Positions 1 through 8,901 of a DNA stretch of 64,000 bases are shown piece by piece. The notes below the pieces were generated by a model. It worked only from the letters and a program-made list of their open reading frames with translations. It searched no databases and was not told the origin of the DNA. The stretch lies in contig NZ_CP121274.1 of assembly GCF_029639405.1 (NCBI RefSeq), positions 1,178,001 to 1,242,000 of the forward strand, read 5' to 3'. A program made the position numbers and the translations under genes. The number at the start of each line of letters is the position of its first letter. Position 1 is the stretch's first letter. This DNA comes from Microbacterium proteolyticum. GTDB lineage: Bacteria > Actinomycetota > Actinomycetes > Actinomycetales > Microbacteriaceae.

Positions 1-33
1 CCGGTATATGCCGAGAAGGGAATGAGCCGATAT

Positions 34-1011
34 TCAGCCTGTGTAGCCGTCTTCTCCGAGTACGGCGAGAATCCGATTGAGGTCCTGAATCGTGGCGAAA
101 TCAATGCTGATCTGGCCTTTTCTTGCGGTGAGCGACACCTTGACCTTGGTGTCGAACCGATCACCCAAACGTTCGGCGATGTCGTCGAGACCGGAACGAC
201 GGCTCCCGGCCTTGGGCTTCTGACGAACGGGGGCGACTCCCGGCATCTTGGCCGCGGCCTCGGCCGCCCGGACGGAGAGGTCTTCGTTCACGATCTTGTC
301 GGCGAGCTTCTGCATCTCGCGCGGGTCGTCGAGCGAGAGGATCGCGCGCGCGTGGCCCGCGCTCAAGACGCCGGCCGCGACCCGCTGCTGCACGGGGACG
401 GGGAGCTTCAGCAAACGGATCGTGTTGCTGATCTGCGGACGCGAGCGACCGATGCGGGTGGCGAGCTCCTCCTGCGTGATGCCGAAGTCCTCGAGGAGCT
501 GCTGGTAGGCGGATGCCTCTTCCAGCGGGTTCAGCTGCGATCGGTGCAGGTTCTCGAGCAGCGCGTCGCGGAGGAGGAACTCGTCGTCGGTCTCGCGAAC
601 GACAGCGGGGATCGAGGACAGTCCGGCCTCGCGCGACGCGCGGGTACGGCGCTCGCCCATGATGAGTTCATACGTGCCGTCGCCCTTGTCGCGGACGACC
701 ACGGGCTGCAGGACGCCGAACTCGCGAACGGAGTGGACGAGCTCAGCGAGGTCTTCCGGGTCGAAGTGCGTCCGCGGCTGACGGGGGTTGGGCACGATCG
801 ACTGCGGGTCGATGTGCACCAGCCGAGCGCCCGGGACGGCGACGAGCTCCGACGCCGTGTCATCCACGGGCTCCGTCGCCGAGGTCGTCGCCTTCGACTC
901 CTCGGTCTTCGTGCCGCCGGGGAAGAAGACGTCGACCGGGCGGGCCTCCGACGACTCGGCGGTGGGGATGAGGGCGCCGATTCCGCGGCCCAGTCCGGTT
1001 CTCTTGGCCAT
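34..1011 (-). CDS. parB: Chromosome-partitioning protein ParB
   Basis: 325-aa ParB/Spo0J-family CTP-dependent DNA clamp that loads at parS and spreads to organise the origin for segregation with ParA and SMC. The N terminus (MAKRTGLGRGIGALIP) is typical. The CTP-binding GERR motif is at about residues 119-122, in IMGERRTRAS. A helix-turn-helix lies at about 178-200 (TQEELATRIGRSRPQISN), and a C-terminal dimerisation region follows. The ATG shares one base with the parA stop (TGATG), so the pair is translationally coupled. Seven parS sites lie just upstream of parA. Identification is secure. Confidence 0.98.
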   Translation of the reverse strand: MAKRTGLGRGIGALIPTAESSEARPVDVFFPGGTKTEESKATTSATEPVDDTASELVAVPGARLVHIDPQSIVPNPRQPRTHFDPEDLAELVHSVREFGVLQPVVVRDKGDGTYELIMGERRTRASREAGLSSIPAVVRETDDEFLLRDALLENLHRSQLNPLEEASAYQQLLEDFGITQEELATRIGRSRPQISNTIRLLKLPVPVQQRVAAGVLSAGHARAILSLDDPREMQKLADKIVNEDLSVRAAEAAAKMPGVAPVRQKPKAGSRRSGLDDIAERLGDRFDTKVKVSLTARKGQISIDFATIQDLNRILAVLGEDGYTG

Positions 1012-1928
1012 CAGTCTTCCTTCGTGGTGGTATCGCGTGCGACGATTTCGACCGCGGCTTCGCGGTAGGCGATCGCGCCCGCCGAGTGGCCATCGTAGGC
1101 GATGACCGTTTGTCCGAAGCTCGGCGCCTCCGACACGCGCACAGAGCGGGGGATCACCGTGTCGAGCACCTCATTCGAGAAGTGCTGACGCACCTCATCC
1201 GCGACCTGCTGTGCGAGGCGCGTTCGACCGTCGTACATGGTCAACAGGATCGTCGACACGTGAAGGGCGGGGTTCAGATGCTTCTGGATCATCTGGACGC
1301 TGCCGAGTAGCTGGCTCAGACCCTCGAGCGCGTAGTACTCGCACTGGATGGGGATGAGGACCTCATCCGCCGCCGTGAACGCGTTGATGGTCAGGAGCCC
1401 GAGAGACGGCGGGCAGTCGATGATCACGAAGTCGAGGTGGTTACCGGCATCCGCAAGGTAATCACGCAGCGCCCCGCGAAGCCGATGCTCACGCGCCACC
1501 TGGGAGACCAACTCGATCTCGGCCCCGGCGAGGTGGATCGTGCTCGGAGCGCAGAGGAGGTTCGGCGACTCCGGACTGGTCTGGATGATGTCGGCCAGCG
1601 GGAACTCGTCAATGAGCACGTCGTAGATGCTCGCCGTGTCCGCGTTGTGGGGCACACCGAGTGCGGTCGACGCGTTGCCTTGAGGGTCGAGGTCGATGAC
1701 GAGAACCTTGGCACCCAGCGAGGCGAGGGCAGCCGAGATGTTGACTGCTGTGGTCGTCTTACCGACGCCACCCTTCTGGTTCGACACCGTGAATACGCGG
1801 GTTCGCCCCGACAACTTCACCTCGACTGCCTCCAGCGCTCGGCGCCGAGCCGAGAGATCCGCGAGCTCACGTGCAATGGGGGAGTCCTCGAAGGAGGTCG
1901 AGCCGGACGACTCGCCGGATTGTTTCAC
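1011..1928 (-). CDS. parA: Chromosome-partitioning ATPase ParA
   Basis: 305-aa deviant Walker-A ATPase that moves ParB-parS complexes. The P-loop is KGGVGKTT at about residues 52-59, and DCPPSLGLLT follows in the middle of the protein. The N-terminal extension of about 45 residues is usual for actinobacterial ParA. The start is a GTG whose bases are the centre of a parS palindrome. An AGGAG about 10 bases upstream (1940-1944, read on the minus strand) supports this start. ParB bound there would sit on the translation start, so autorepression is a reasonable inference. It forms an operon with parB. Confidence 0.97.
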   Translation of the reverse strand: MKQSGESSGSTSFEDSPIARELADLSARRRALEAVEVKLSGRTRVFTVSNQKGGVGKTTTAVNISAALASLGAKVLVIDLDPQGNASTALGVPHNADTASIYDVLIDEFPLADIIQTSPESPNLLCAPSTIHLAGAEIELVSQVAREHRLRGALRDYLADAGNHLDFVIIDCPPSLGLLTINAFTAADEVLIPIQCEYYALEGLSQLLGSVQMIQKHLNPALHVSTILLTMYDGRTRLAQQVADEVRQHFSNEVLDTVIPRSVRVSEAPSFGQTVIAYDGHSAGAIAYREAAVEIVARDTTTKED

Positions 1929-1935
1929 GTGAAAC
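1922..1935. promoter_or_regulatory. parS: parS site 1, overlapping the parA start codon
   Basis: Exact 14-bp ParB-binding palindrome GTTTCACGTGAAAC. The GTG start codon of parA (minus strand, 1928-1926) is inside it. Confidence 0.95.
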
Positions 1936-2264
1936 GCGCTCCTTCATCTCCGGGGACAACATCCTCAGTCTACGTGGGCACGCCGACCGTGCGCAGGCGC
2001 GTGTCGGGTTTCGCGGGGCGAATCCGGGCGATCTCCAGGGCGAGTGCCGCGCAAGATCAACGATCGGCGCCGACGAGAAGATGAACACGCACCACTCCGG
2101 ACCAACTCGGACCCGTCGCTGCGGCAGCTGTCTACGAGCACGACGCGCTGGACTCGTCGATCGTGCCGCGCGCGGGGAGCGCGTCTACTCGGTCGTGCCG
2201 GCGTGGAGAGCTGCCGTCCGCACTGACAGGCGGGCACGCCTCGTCATCGCGCCGAAGTGTGGAT

Positions 2265-2278
2265 GTTTCACGTGAAAC
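2265..2278. promoter_or_regulatory. parS: parS site 2
   Basis: Exact GTTTCACGTGAAAC palindrome in the gene-free spacer, 343 bp from site 1. Confidence 0.95.
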
Positions 2279-2775
2279 GTTGTGACTGACGAGCGCATGA
2301 GCGTCGGAGCTCCTGCGACTGTGCGGCATCTGCACCCTGGTGCTGGACCTAAGTGGTCATGGCGTTCTCGCGAGTGTCGTTTGCTCTCGGCAAGCTCTGG
2401 TCATGAAGGGCAGCCCCCGTTCGCCACCGACACAGCCGTTCGTTAGAGTCTCGCGCGTCAGGGGAGTGTGCCGTCACGCCGTCCGGTATCCACTTCCCAC
2501 GCAAGGATCCGCGCAGAACCCGCGCGCTCCGCGGCCTCGCGGGCCGCGCCGGTTCACCGCGACGGCCCGCACTGCCAGAGTGTCGCCCGTGACGCAGCAA
2601 CCGTGTGCGCTGGCCTGAGTCCGCGCCTGACGTCCTCCTCGCCACACCGTGTGACGCGACTCCCCCGATGCGCCTCTTCACCGACGGACTCCGTCACGCT
2701 GGGATCCCGTGACAATCGAGCTGGCGTCTGCGCACCGGACGCGCATCCGGCCTGGCTGAGCAGCGCGGCCTCGAT

Positions 2776-2789
2776 GTTTCACGTGGAAC
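2776..2789. promoter_or_regulatory. parS: parS site 3 (one mismatch)
   Basis: GTTTCACGTGGAAC differs from the 14-bp consensus at one position (A to G in the right arm). It is flanked by TGT...ACA as at the other sites. Confidence 0.8.
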
Positions 2790-3367
2790 ATTTCGGGTCG
2801 GCGCGGGCAGTCGGCGGGTGTCCACGCCGTCAGACCGCGGCTGCTGGCGCCCTGTGTGCCGCCGCACCTCGCGTCGCGCCCCCTGCCACGGCACCACGAC
2901 CTTCCATGCGCCGCCTGCCCGCCGCGCAGCTGAGGTCTGTGAACCGCATCTCGTTGGGGCATGCGCCGATGCCAGCGGCCCGTGACGCTTGGGACAGCGA
3001 CTCCCGGGAAGTGCGGACACCCACGTAGCTGTGCGTGCGCTCCATTGAGAAGGCTCGTCGATCAGACCGCTGCCGGCGGCGTTGTCCGCCGCCACCACAC
3101 GGCGCCCGCGCACAGCATCGCGCGTCGAGAACCGAGATCAGTACTTGGCCGCGCGCACTGATAACCGTCGGCGACCATACCGGCACACTCGGTGGTCCGA
3201 GCGGCTCTCGTTTCCAACGTGTCGGCTACGGCGCGGAGACGACAGTTCCACCGATGGCGGCAATCCCGGTCAACACTTGTTCGTCCCTGCGGGACCCGAA
3301 GTGTCGAGCGGAAGTGCGCGGGGGCGGGGAGGGAAACGACGCGGGGCTCCCCGATGATGGCCTCCAT

Positions 3368-3399
3368 CGCGGTCATGTTTCACGTGAAACATGACCGCG
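3368..3399. promoter_or_regulatory. parS: parS site 4 inside a 32-bp perfect palindrome
   Basis: The exact 14-bp core is at 3377-3390. The dyad continues without mismatch nine bases outward on each side (CGCGGTCAT on the left, ATGACCGCG on the right). No other site here has such a long dyad. Confidence 0.95.
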
Positions 3400-4104
3400 C
3401 CCGGGAGAGTAGATCGGCTGCGTGGGCAGACAGAGAGCGTCGCTGCATCGGTTCCATGGGACGGTTCGATGGTCGACTGATCGCGTGCTCGGGCGTAGCC
3501 CGCACGGCGATGGACGTCACCGCGAAACCGCGCGCAGCTCCACACATCGCCTATCCATATCCCACGGGGCGCAGGGGAGGCTAGCGGCAGCCCACCACCG
3601 GCCGATCTTGTGCTCCGTCCGCATCCTGTCGGTGGCCGCATCTCGGATCGCGGCCCGGGAGGATGGCGAATGGCGCACCCCCGGCGGCCATCCGGAGGCG
3701 TGCCTCCGGACATCAGGCGGGAGCGTCCAGGGCCACCGCCCTCTCCGAAGCCGCCTACACAGACGACGCCGACCCACCGAATGTTGGGCCTCGCCGGGTA
3801 TGCCCACGGAGGAACGGCCCCGTCGTGGGATCAGGCCCCTCGAACACCCTCGGTTCTCTCCCTTGCAACGGTGTCCGCGCCGAGTGCGAACGTGGTCGGG
3901 CGGTCAAGTTCACCCACCGGCGCACCTGACGAGAAGACTTGAACACGGCACGCCACGCCCACTCGCCGCCACGGTGGGCGCGCGATCTCCTCAGGCGATC
4001 GCCCGCAGCTTCTTAGCCGCGAGGCTCCCGGGCCGGTCGAGGCACCAGCGGCCGAGCCGAGCACCGTCTGTGCGTCAATCGTGCCTTATTGGGTCGAACG
4101 CGAT

Positions 4105-4118
4105 GTTCCACGCGAAAC
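4105..4118. promoter_or_regulatory. parS: parS-like site 5 (two mismatches)
   Basis: GTTCCACGCGAAAC, two T-to-C changes from the consensus. The flanks (GAT on the left, AT on the right) resemble those of the good sites. It may be a weak or decayed site. Confidence 0.6.
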
Positions 4119-4358
4119 ATCCGCAGACGGATTTCGCCCGGAACGTTGTTCGCGGGTGGCGCGTGGCGGCTTACCTCCTCGCGCGACCAGCACGCGCAGG
4201 CACCTCAGAGCGACGATGGTGGCGACAAGGCGGGGGGCGGGTGGGGGAGTGGACGCCGGGAATGGCGGATCGACGGTGTCGAGTAGCGATCATCGCCGGA
4301 GCCGCCCAGCAACAGCGTCACCAGAATCTGACGGCGCACGCCGCGATGGTGGCTCGAT

Positions 4359-4372
4359 GTTTCACGTGAAAC
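4359..4372. promoter_or_regulatory. parS: parS site 6
   Basis: Exact GTTTCACGTGAAAC in the gene-free spacer, 254 bp from degenerate site 5. Confidence 0.95.
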
Positions 4373-5410
4373 ACCGCGCGGGTGCGCTTCTTCACCGCGT
4401 ATGTGTACGGCGCGACGCGTCACGCAACGCACCCCGGAACACCAGCGCTCAGGCCACGCAACCGGATGCTCCTCTCCAGGATCAGCGCGCGCCGCCGCCC
4501 GCGCCATACCGAGGGAAGACCGCGCACCCCATCCCGACCAGCGAGCACACGCGGAGGTGGAACAGACACACAAGCCGATGCCCTTTCGGACGTGGTCCGC
4601 GGCATCACGCGGTTCAGTCCGAATGGCTGCGCTCGCCTGCCATCGACCGAGTTCGCGGACTACGCGACATCGCGTGTGCCAGACAGCCTCCGTGCTACCT
4701 GCGTGCACTACGGGATGAGCATTCCCGCTCACGGCCGACGTCCTCCGCGCAACGACCGCCTATCCGGACGTCGACGCGTGGGAACCGCATCGGCATGCGG
4801 ACTCCACCCCGTCATGGTGCGAGAAGGCCAGCAGCCGCCGGCGCGATCGCGGAACTGCGTAGAGCGCGGTACCAACGACGTCCCCGCGACCCCCGCGGTG
4901 TGCGCGCCACCGCCCACGCCTGAAGCGATCAACGGTCGTTCGACGCGCCTCAGACACCCAACCTTCGACGTCAGCCCATCGCCGCGCTGGAGCATGGGGT
5001 GACAGTGGGGGAGTGTGTGCCGACCCATCGACGTGGGACGCGTCACCGATGACAGGGAGCCTTACATTCCGCACGGCCCCAGTCCTGCTGACCGATGCCT
5101 CCCACGAGACCGAACGTCGATCGCCGCGCGACGCCACACCACCACAGGAGGCCGGCGACAGAGTGACAGATTCCGACGACTGAGGCGTCGGCGACACTCA
5201 CAGCGCGGCGCGTCGAAGCCTCAACACGGCCGAAGCCCGCATGAGCCAGATCCCCAGCACCAGGCCGGTCACGCAGCGCATCTCACGCCGCCGCGAACCG
5301 GAGCACGCCCAACTCGCCGAGTCGCGAACTCCCATCTTCTCGGCGCAGCCCCCAAGACGCTCGACCCGCCCCCACTCATTGGTCAAGCAATGGCACCCAC
5401 CTTACGAACC

Positions 5411-5424
5411 GTTTCACGTGAAAC
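5411..5424. promoter_or_regulatory. parS: parS site 7
   Basis: Exact GTTTCACGTGAAAC about 50 bp upstream of the GH16-like gene. It is the last site before coding sequence resumes. Confidence 0.95.
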
Positions 5425-5473
5425 AGTCACGACCCCGCGCCCGGCAGAGGCGTGGCCCACTCCGACGGCATCC

Positions 5474-6295
5474 ATGTCAGACCTCCACGGCAGACTGGCT
5501 GTCATGCTCCGAACGCCGGGTGATCCACTCTCGCCACCCCCGACCTCCGCGCCCGCCATCGACGACGATTTCTCGGGCGGCGAGCTCGCGCCGGTGTGGG
5601 TTCCGCACTACCTGCCGCATTGGACGACGGCGGACAGATCGGCCGCACGGCTGGCCTTCACGCCCGAAGGCATCGATCTGCGCATCGAGGAAGACCAGCT
5701 CGAGTGGCGTCCCGAGGACGGCCAGATGCGAGTCTCGAATCTGCAGACCGCCACCTTCTCGGGCACGCTCGGATCGAACGTGGGAACACACCGCCACCGT
5801 TCGGACGGACTCCTCGTTCGTACGCACACCCCGACGAGCCTTCACTACGCCCCGACGGCCGGCCGTGTCGATGTCACGCTGCGGGCCAGCACCGATCCCG
5901 ACTGCATGACAGCCATCTGGCTGGTCGGCACCGAACACGACGACCCGCGAGACTCGGGAGAGATCTGCGTCGCGGAGATCGACGCGGATGCCATCGGCGC
6001 GAGCACGCGCGTGCGGTGCGGCATCAAGGCCCACCACGACGAACGGCTCCGCACCGACATGATCGCGACGAGCGTTCCGCACGACGCGTCGCGCTTCCTC
6101 ACCTGGAGCGTCGAGTGGGGCGGGGGAGTGACCACCATCGGGTGCGAGGGACGCCTCGTCGCCGCCTTCGATCAGGCTCCGGCGTATCCCCAGATGCTTC
6201 TCATCGACGTGTTCGAGATGTCACCCGATCGAGGCGCCTACCCGAAAGCGGCAACGGTGAGGCGCGTGAGGGCGTGGTCGACAGACTCCCATTGA
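5474..6295 (+). CDS. GH16-like concanavalin-fold protein, probably catalytically altered
   Basis: 273 aa from ATG 5474; ATG 5504 (263 aa) is an alternative, and no strong ribosome site decides. The frame is open further upstream but only through the parS spacer. The protein resembles family-16 beta-glucanase domains: DDFSGGELAPVWVPHYLPHW near residues 31-50, then alternating beta-strand-like segments. The canonical catalytic motif E-I-D-x-x-E appears as AEIDADA at 167-173, so the second acid is not where expected. No signal peptide is visible, so a cytoplasmic or binding role is possible. It stands alone between the parS array and rsmG (convergent). Family assignment is moderate and function unknown. 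Confidence 0.65.
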   Translation: MSDLHGRLAVMLRTPGDPLSPPPTSAPAIDDDFSGGELAPVWVPHYLPHWTTADRSAARLAFTPEGIDLRIEEDQLEWRPEDGQMRVSNLQTATFSGTLGSNVGTHRHRSDGLLVRTHTPTSLHYAPTAGRVDVTLRASTDPDCMTAIWLVGTEHDDPRDSGEICVAEIDADAIGASTRVRCGIKAHHDERLRTDMIATSVPHDASRFLTWSVEWGGGVTTIGCEGRLVAAFDQAPAYPQMLLIDVFEMSPDRGAYPKAATVRRVRAWSTDSH

Positions 6296-6305
6296 ACGGG
6301 AGTAG

Positions 6306-6935
6306 CTAACGCGTGACGGTCGCCGTCAGGACGCGCGTCGGTTCGTCGACCACGCCCTCGCCCACGACATGCACCTCGATGTCGGACACACCGAAGCGCC
6401 GGATCTGCTTCTCCGCCGCGTCGACCTCGGCCGCCACATTCGCGCCCTTGAGGTAGGCGAGTCGCCCTCCCACGCGCGCCAGCGGCGCGGTCCACGGAAT
6501 GAGCGTCCTGAGCGCACTGACGGCACGTGCGGTGACGACATCGAACACGCGACCCTTGGCCCATTCCTCGGCGCGGAGACGCTCCACGGTGACGTTCTCG
6601 AGGCCGAGGTCGGCGACCTGCTCGCTGAGCCAGATGGTCCGCCGCTCCATGGGCTCGATGAGAGTGAACTCCACGTCCGGTCGTGCGATCGCGAGCACGA
6701 CACCCGGAAGTCCCGCACCCGACCCCACGTCCGCGACTCGCCCCTCGAAGAACGGTGCGGCCACCGCACTGTTGAGGATGTGCCGGGTCCAGAGCCGCGG
6801 CACCTCGAGCGGTCCGATCAGACCACGTTCTTCGCCATGAGCGGCCAGCGCCCTCGTGAACCGGCGTGCCAGATCGATGCGGTCGCCGAACAGCGCCGCC
6901 GCGGCATCCGGTTCCGCTTCGAGTTGGTTGCCCAC
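6306..6935 (-). CDS. rsmG: 16S rRNA (guanine527-N7)-methyltransferase RsmG
   Basis: About 209 aa from GTG 6935. GTG 6980 is an alternative that would overlap the khpB end by 35 bases. The enzyme methylates G527 of 16S rRNA using S-adenosylmethionine. The binding motif DVGSGAGLPG is at about residues 69-78, and EPMERR follows. The N-terminal region ALFGDRIDLARRF and LWTRHILNS are typical of the family. It is last in the rpmH-rnpA-yidD-yidC-khpB-rsmG series. In many actinobacteria parA follows immediately; here it is about 4.4 kb away. Confidence 0.95.
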   Translation of the reverse strand: MGNQLEAEPDAAAALFGDRIDLARRFTRALAAHGEERGLIGPLEVPRLWTRHILNSAVAAPFFEGRVADVGSGAGLPGVVLAIARPDVEFTLIEPMERRTIWLSEQVADLGLENVTVERLRAEEWAKGRVFDVVTARAVSALRTLIPWTAPLARVGGRLAYLKGANVAAEVDAAEKQIRRFGVSDIEVHVVGEGVVDEPTRVLTATVTR

Positions 6936-6945
6936 GTCGAACGGA

Positions 6946-7449
6946 TCAGCCGCGACGCAGCACGGTGTGTCGGTCCGCACCCTCACCGAAGGACTCGGAG
7001 GAGTACCCGCGGTCAGCCGCGATGTCGTGCACGAGCTTGCGCTCGTAGCTCGACATCGCCGGCAGCGACGCCTGCGAAGCACCTTCCTCGAGACGCTGGA
7101 TGGCACGGTCGACGAGGTTCTCGAGCTGACGCTGGCGCGCATCGCGCGAGCCGCCGATGTCGAGGATCAGACGCGAGAAGCGTCCCGTCGAGTTCTGCAC
7201 GGCCAGGCGGGTGAGTTCCTGCAGAGCTTGGACTGTGTCGGGGTGCGAGATCGTCGACAGCGCGGAGGCGTCCTCGGCCTCGACGGACACGTACGCACGG
7301 CCGGCGCGTACGTCGAGCGCCAGGTCGCCGTCGATATCGGCGATGTCGAGGAGCCCTTCCAGGAAGTCGGCGGCGACGTCGCCCTCCTGCTCCAGCTGCT
7401 CCTCGGTGGCGGCGGTGTGCTCGGTCGCGATCTGCTCGGACGTCGTCAT
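6946..7449 (-). CDS. khpB: R3H/KH RNA-binding protein (Jag/KhpB family)
   Basis: 167-aa small RNA-binding protein encoded after yidC, as in most bacteria. The acidic N terminus is followed by a KH-like segment (about 45-95) and a C-terminal R3H domain with SSYERKLVHDIAADRG and DRHTVLRRG. It lacks the long Jag-N domain of Firmicutes, as is normal in actinobacteria. The gap to yidC is 18 bases, so co-transcription is likely. A role in RNA binding linked to membrane insertion or division is inferred from the family. Confidence 0.93.
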   Translation of the reverse strand: MTTSEQIATEHTAATEEQLEQEGDVAADFLEGLLDIADIDGDLALDVRAGRAYVSVEAEDASALSTISHPDTVQALQELTRLAVQNSTGRFSRLILDIGGSRDARQRQLENLVDRAIQRLEEGASQASLPAMSSYERKLVHDIAADRGYSSESFGEGADRHTVLRRG

Positions 7450-7467
7450 CTCATGGTCTCCAGGTGC

Positions 7468-8541
7468 TCAGGAGGGGGAGTCGGTTCCGGGCTTCGCGGT
7501 CGTCCGCGGAGCGGTTCCGGAGGCCTTGGGGGACTGCTGCTGCTTCTTGGCGCGCTGCTTGCCGACGGGCTGCTGACGCTTGGGCTGTGCGGCGCGTGCG
7601 CGCTCGGCCTCTTCGAACAGGCGCTGCTGCTCGGCCTCGTACTTCTCGATCGGAACAACCTTGCCGCTCGAGTCGATCGCCTTGCCCTTGCGAGCGAGCC
7701 GCTCTTCCCGCGCCTTCGCGGCATCCGATCCGGGAGTCGGCATTTCGCGGATGACGACGAACTGCTGCACCATCGTCCACAGGTTGCTGACGAACCAGTA
7801 GATGACGACGCCGAGGGGGAAGAAGACACCCGAGAAGATGAAGGCCAGCGGCAGGATGTAGAGCATGATCTTCTGCATCTGGTACGCCTGACCGGTCTTG
7901 GCCTCCGGCGACAGGTTCTTCGAGATGATCTGCAGCTGCGTGAAGAACTGCGACGCGATCATCAGCACGACGAGCGTCAGCAGGATCGCGACGGTGACCT
8001 GACCGTCGGACTGGCCCCACGCGGTGACGAGGTTGACGTGCATGGATGCCACGTCGAACAGGCGCGCGTCGTAGAACTCGCGGGTCAGCTCCGGGGTCAG
8101 CAGACCCACACCGCCGAGACCGCTCGTGGCGTGCTTGGCGACGTCGTTCAGCACGCTGAACAGGGCGAAGAAGATGGGCATCTGCACGAGCAGCGGCAGG
8201 CAGCTCGAAACCGGCGTGGTGCCGTGCTTCTTGTAGAGCGCCATGGTCTCGCGACTCATCGCCTCGCGCGAGAGCTGGTCCTTCTTGCCCCGGTACTTCT
8301 CCTGCACCTTGCGCAGCTCGGGGGCGATCTCCATCATCTTGCGCTGGCTCTTGATCTGCTTGACGAAGAGCGGGATGAGCGCCGCCCGCACGATCAGAAC
8401 GAGGCCGATGATCGACAGCACCCACGTGAGGCCCGCGGCCGGAGGCATGCCGACCGCGGTGAAGAGCGCATGCCAACCGACCAGCACGAGCTCGACGGCC
8501 CATTTCAAGGGCCAGAGGACGATTCCAATGAGATCCGGCAC
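7468..8541 (-). CDS. yidC: Membrane protein insertase YidC
   Basis: 357-aa YidC/Oxa1/Alb3 insertase that helps proteins enter the cytoplasmic membrane with or without SecYEG. About five membrane segments are visible (LTWVLSIIGLVLIVRAALIP; LPLLVQMPIFFALFSV; ILYILPLAFIFSGVFFPLGV region). The hydrophilic cytoplasmic loop and the KYRGKKDQ region are present. The C-terminal tail of about 90 residues is Lys/Arg/Gln-rich and could contact ribosomes, as proposed for other Gram-positive YidC proteins. It begins three bases after the yidD stop. Confidence 0.97.
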   Translation of the reverse strand: MPDLIGIVLWPLKWAVELVLVGWHALFTAVGMPPAAGLTWVLSIIGLVLIVRAALIPLFVKQIKSQRKMMEIAPELRKVQEKYRGKKDQLSREAMSRETMALYKKHGTTPVSSCLPLLVQMPIFFALFSVLNDVAKHATSGLGGVGLLTPELTREFYDARLFDVASMHVNLVTAWGQSDGQVTVAILLTLVVLMIASQFFTQLQIISKNLSPEAKTGQAYQMQKIMLYILPLAFIFSGVFFPLGVVIYWFVSNLWTMVQQFVVIREMPTPGSDAAKAREERLARKGKAIDSSGKVVPIEKYEAEQQRLFEEAERARAAQPKRQQPVGKQRAKKQQQSPKASGTAPRTTAKPGTDSPS

Positions 8542-8544
8542 GGA

Positions 8545-8901
8545 TCAGTCCTTTCGGGAGGGCACGACGAAGCCGTGCGGAGTGAGTTCGTGACGGAAGG
8601 CGCGGTGCGGACGGACGTCGTCGATGCCTCCCTGAGCCCAGGGGTGGCAGCGGGCGAGGCGGGCCGCGGTCAACGCGGCACCTTTGACGAGTCCGTGCTG
8701 CTGCACGGCGCCCACCGAATAGGCGGAGCAGGACGGGTAGTACTTGCACACGTCGCCGTAGACGTGCGAGATCGTCGCGCGGTAGGCGTGCAGAAGGGCG
8801 AGGCCGGCATTGCGGGGGAGAAGCGGAACGGATGCCGCGATGGTGTCCCACTCCAGATGTCCGACGCCGGTGGACGAGGCGGGCAGCGTTGACGAGCTCA
8901 T
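8545..8901 (-). CDS. yidD: Membrane protein insertion efficiency factor YidD
   Basis: 118 aa. The signature region contains CKYYPSCSAYSVGAV and CHPWAQGGIDDV, the conserved cysteine-rich YidD core. The ATG overlaps the rnpA stop (ATGA), so translation is coupled. The frame is open upstream inside rnpA, but only this start fits the family. An N-terminal extension of about 35 residues precedes the core. Confidence 0.95.
   Translation of the reverse strand: MSSSTLPASSTGVGHLEWDTIAASVPLLPRNAGLALLHAYRATISHVYGDVCKYYPSCSAYSVGAVQQHGLVKGAALTAARLARCHPWAQGGIDDVRPHRAFRHELTPHGFVVPSRKD

Larger units (their letters stand above)
1936..5473. other. Gene-free centromere-like spacer carrying parS sites
   Basis: About 3.5 kb between parA and the GH16-like gene. 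Open frames exist here on both strands, but their translations are Arg/Pro/Ser-rich, match no family I recognise, overlap in several frames and read straight through the parS palindromes (giving FHVKH or VSRET). They look like chance frames in G+C-rich DNA. The only organised signals I see are six further parS sites, at 2265, 2776, 3377, 4105, 4359 and 5411, one of them inside a 32-bp perfect palindrome. I saw no tRNA, rRNA, insertion sequence or terminator. Confidence 0.8.

Noticed and set aside
1..33. Possible gene or terminator left of parB
   Set aside because: Only 33 bases are visible and no hairpin or gene start can be supported.
3422..4369. Open frame of 315 aa, and others up to 280 aa, in the parS spacer
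   Set aside because: Composition is Arg/Pro/Ser-rich, several frames overlap, they read through parS palindromes and no family is recognisable; chance frames in G+C-rich DNA.
5015..5473. N-terminal extension of the GH16-like frame by 153 codons
   Set aside because: The extension translates spacer DNA and parS site 7; the recognisable domain begins after residue 30 of the shorter protein.
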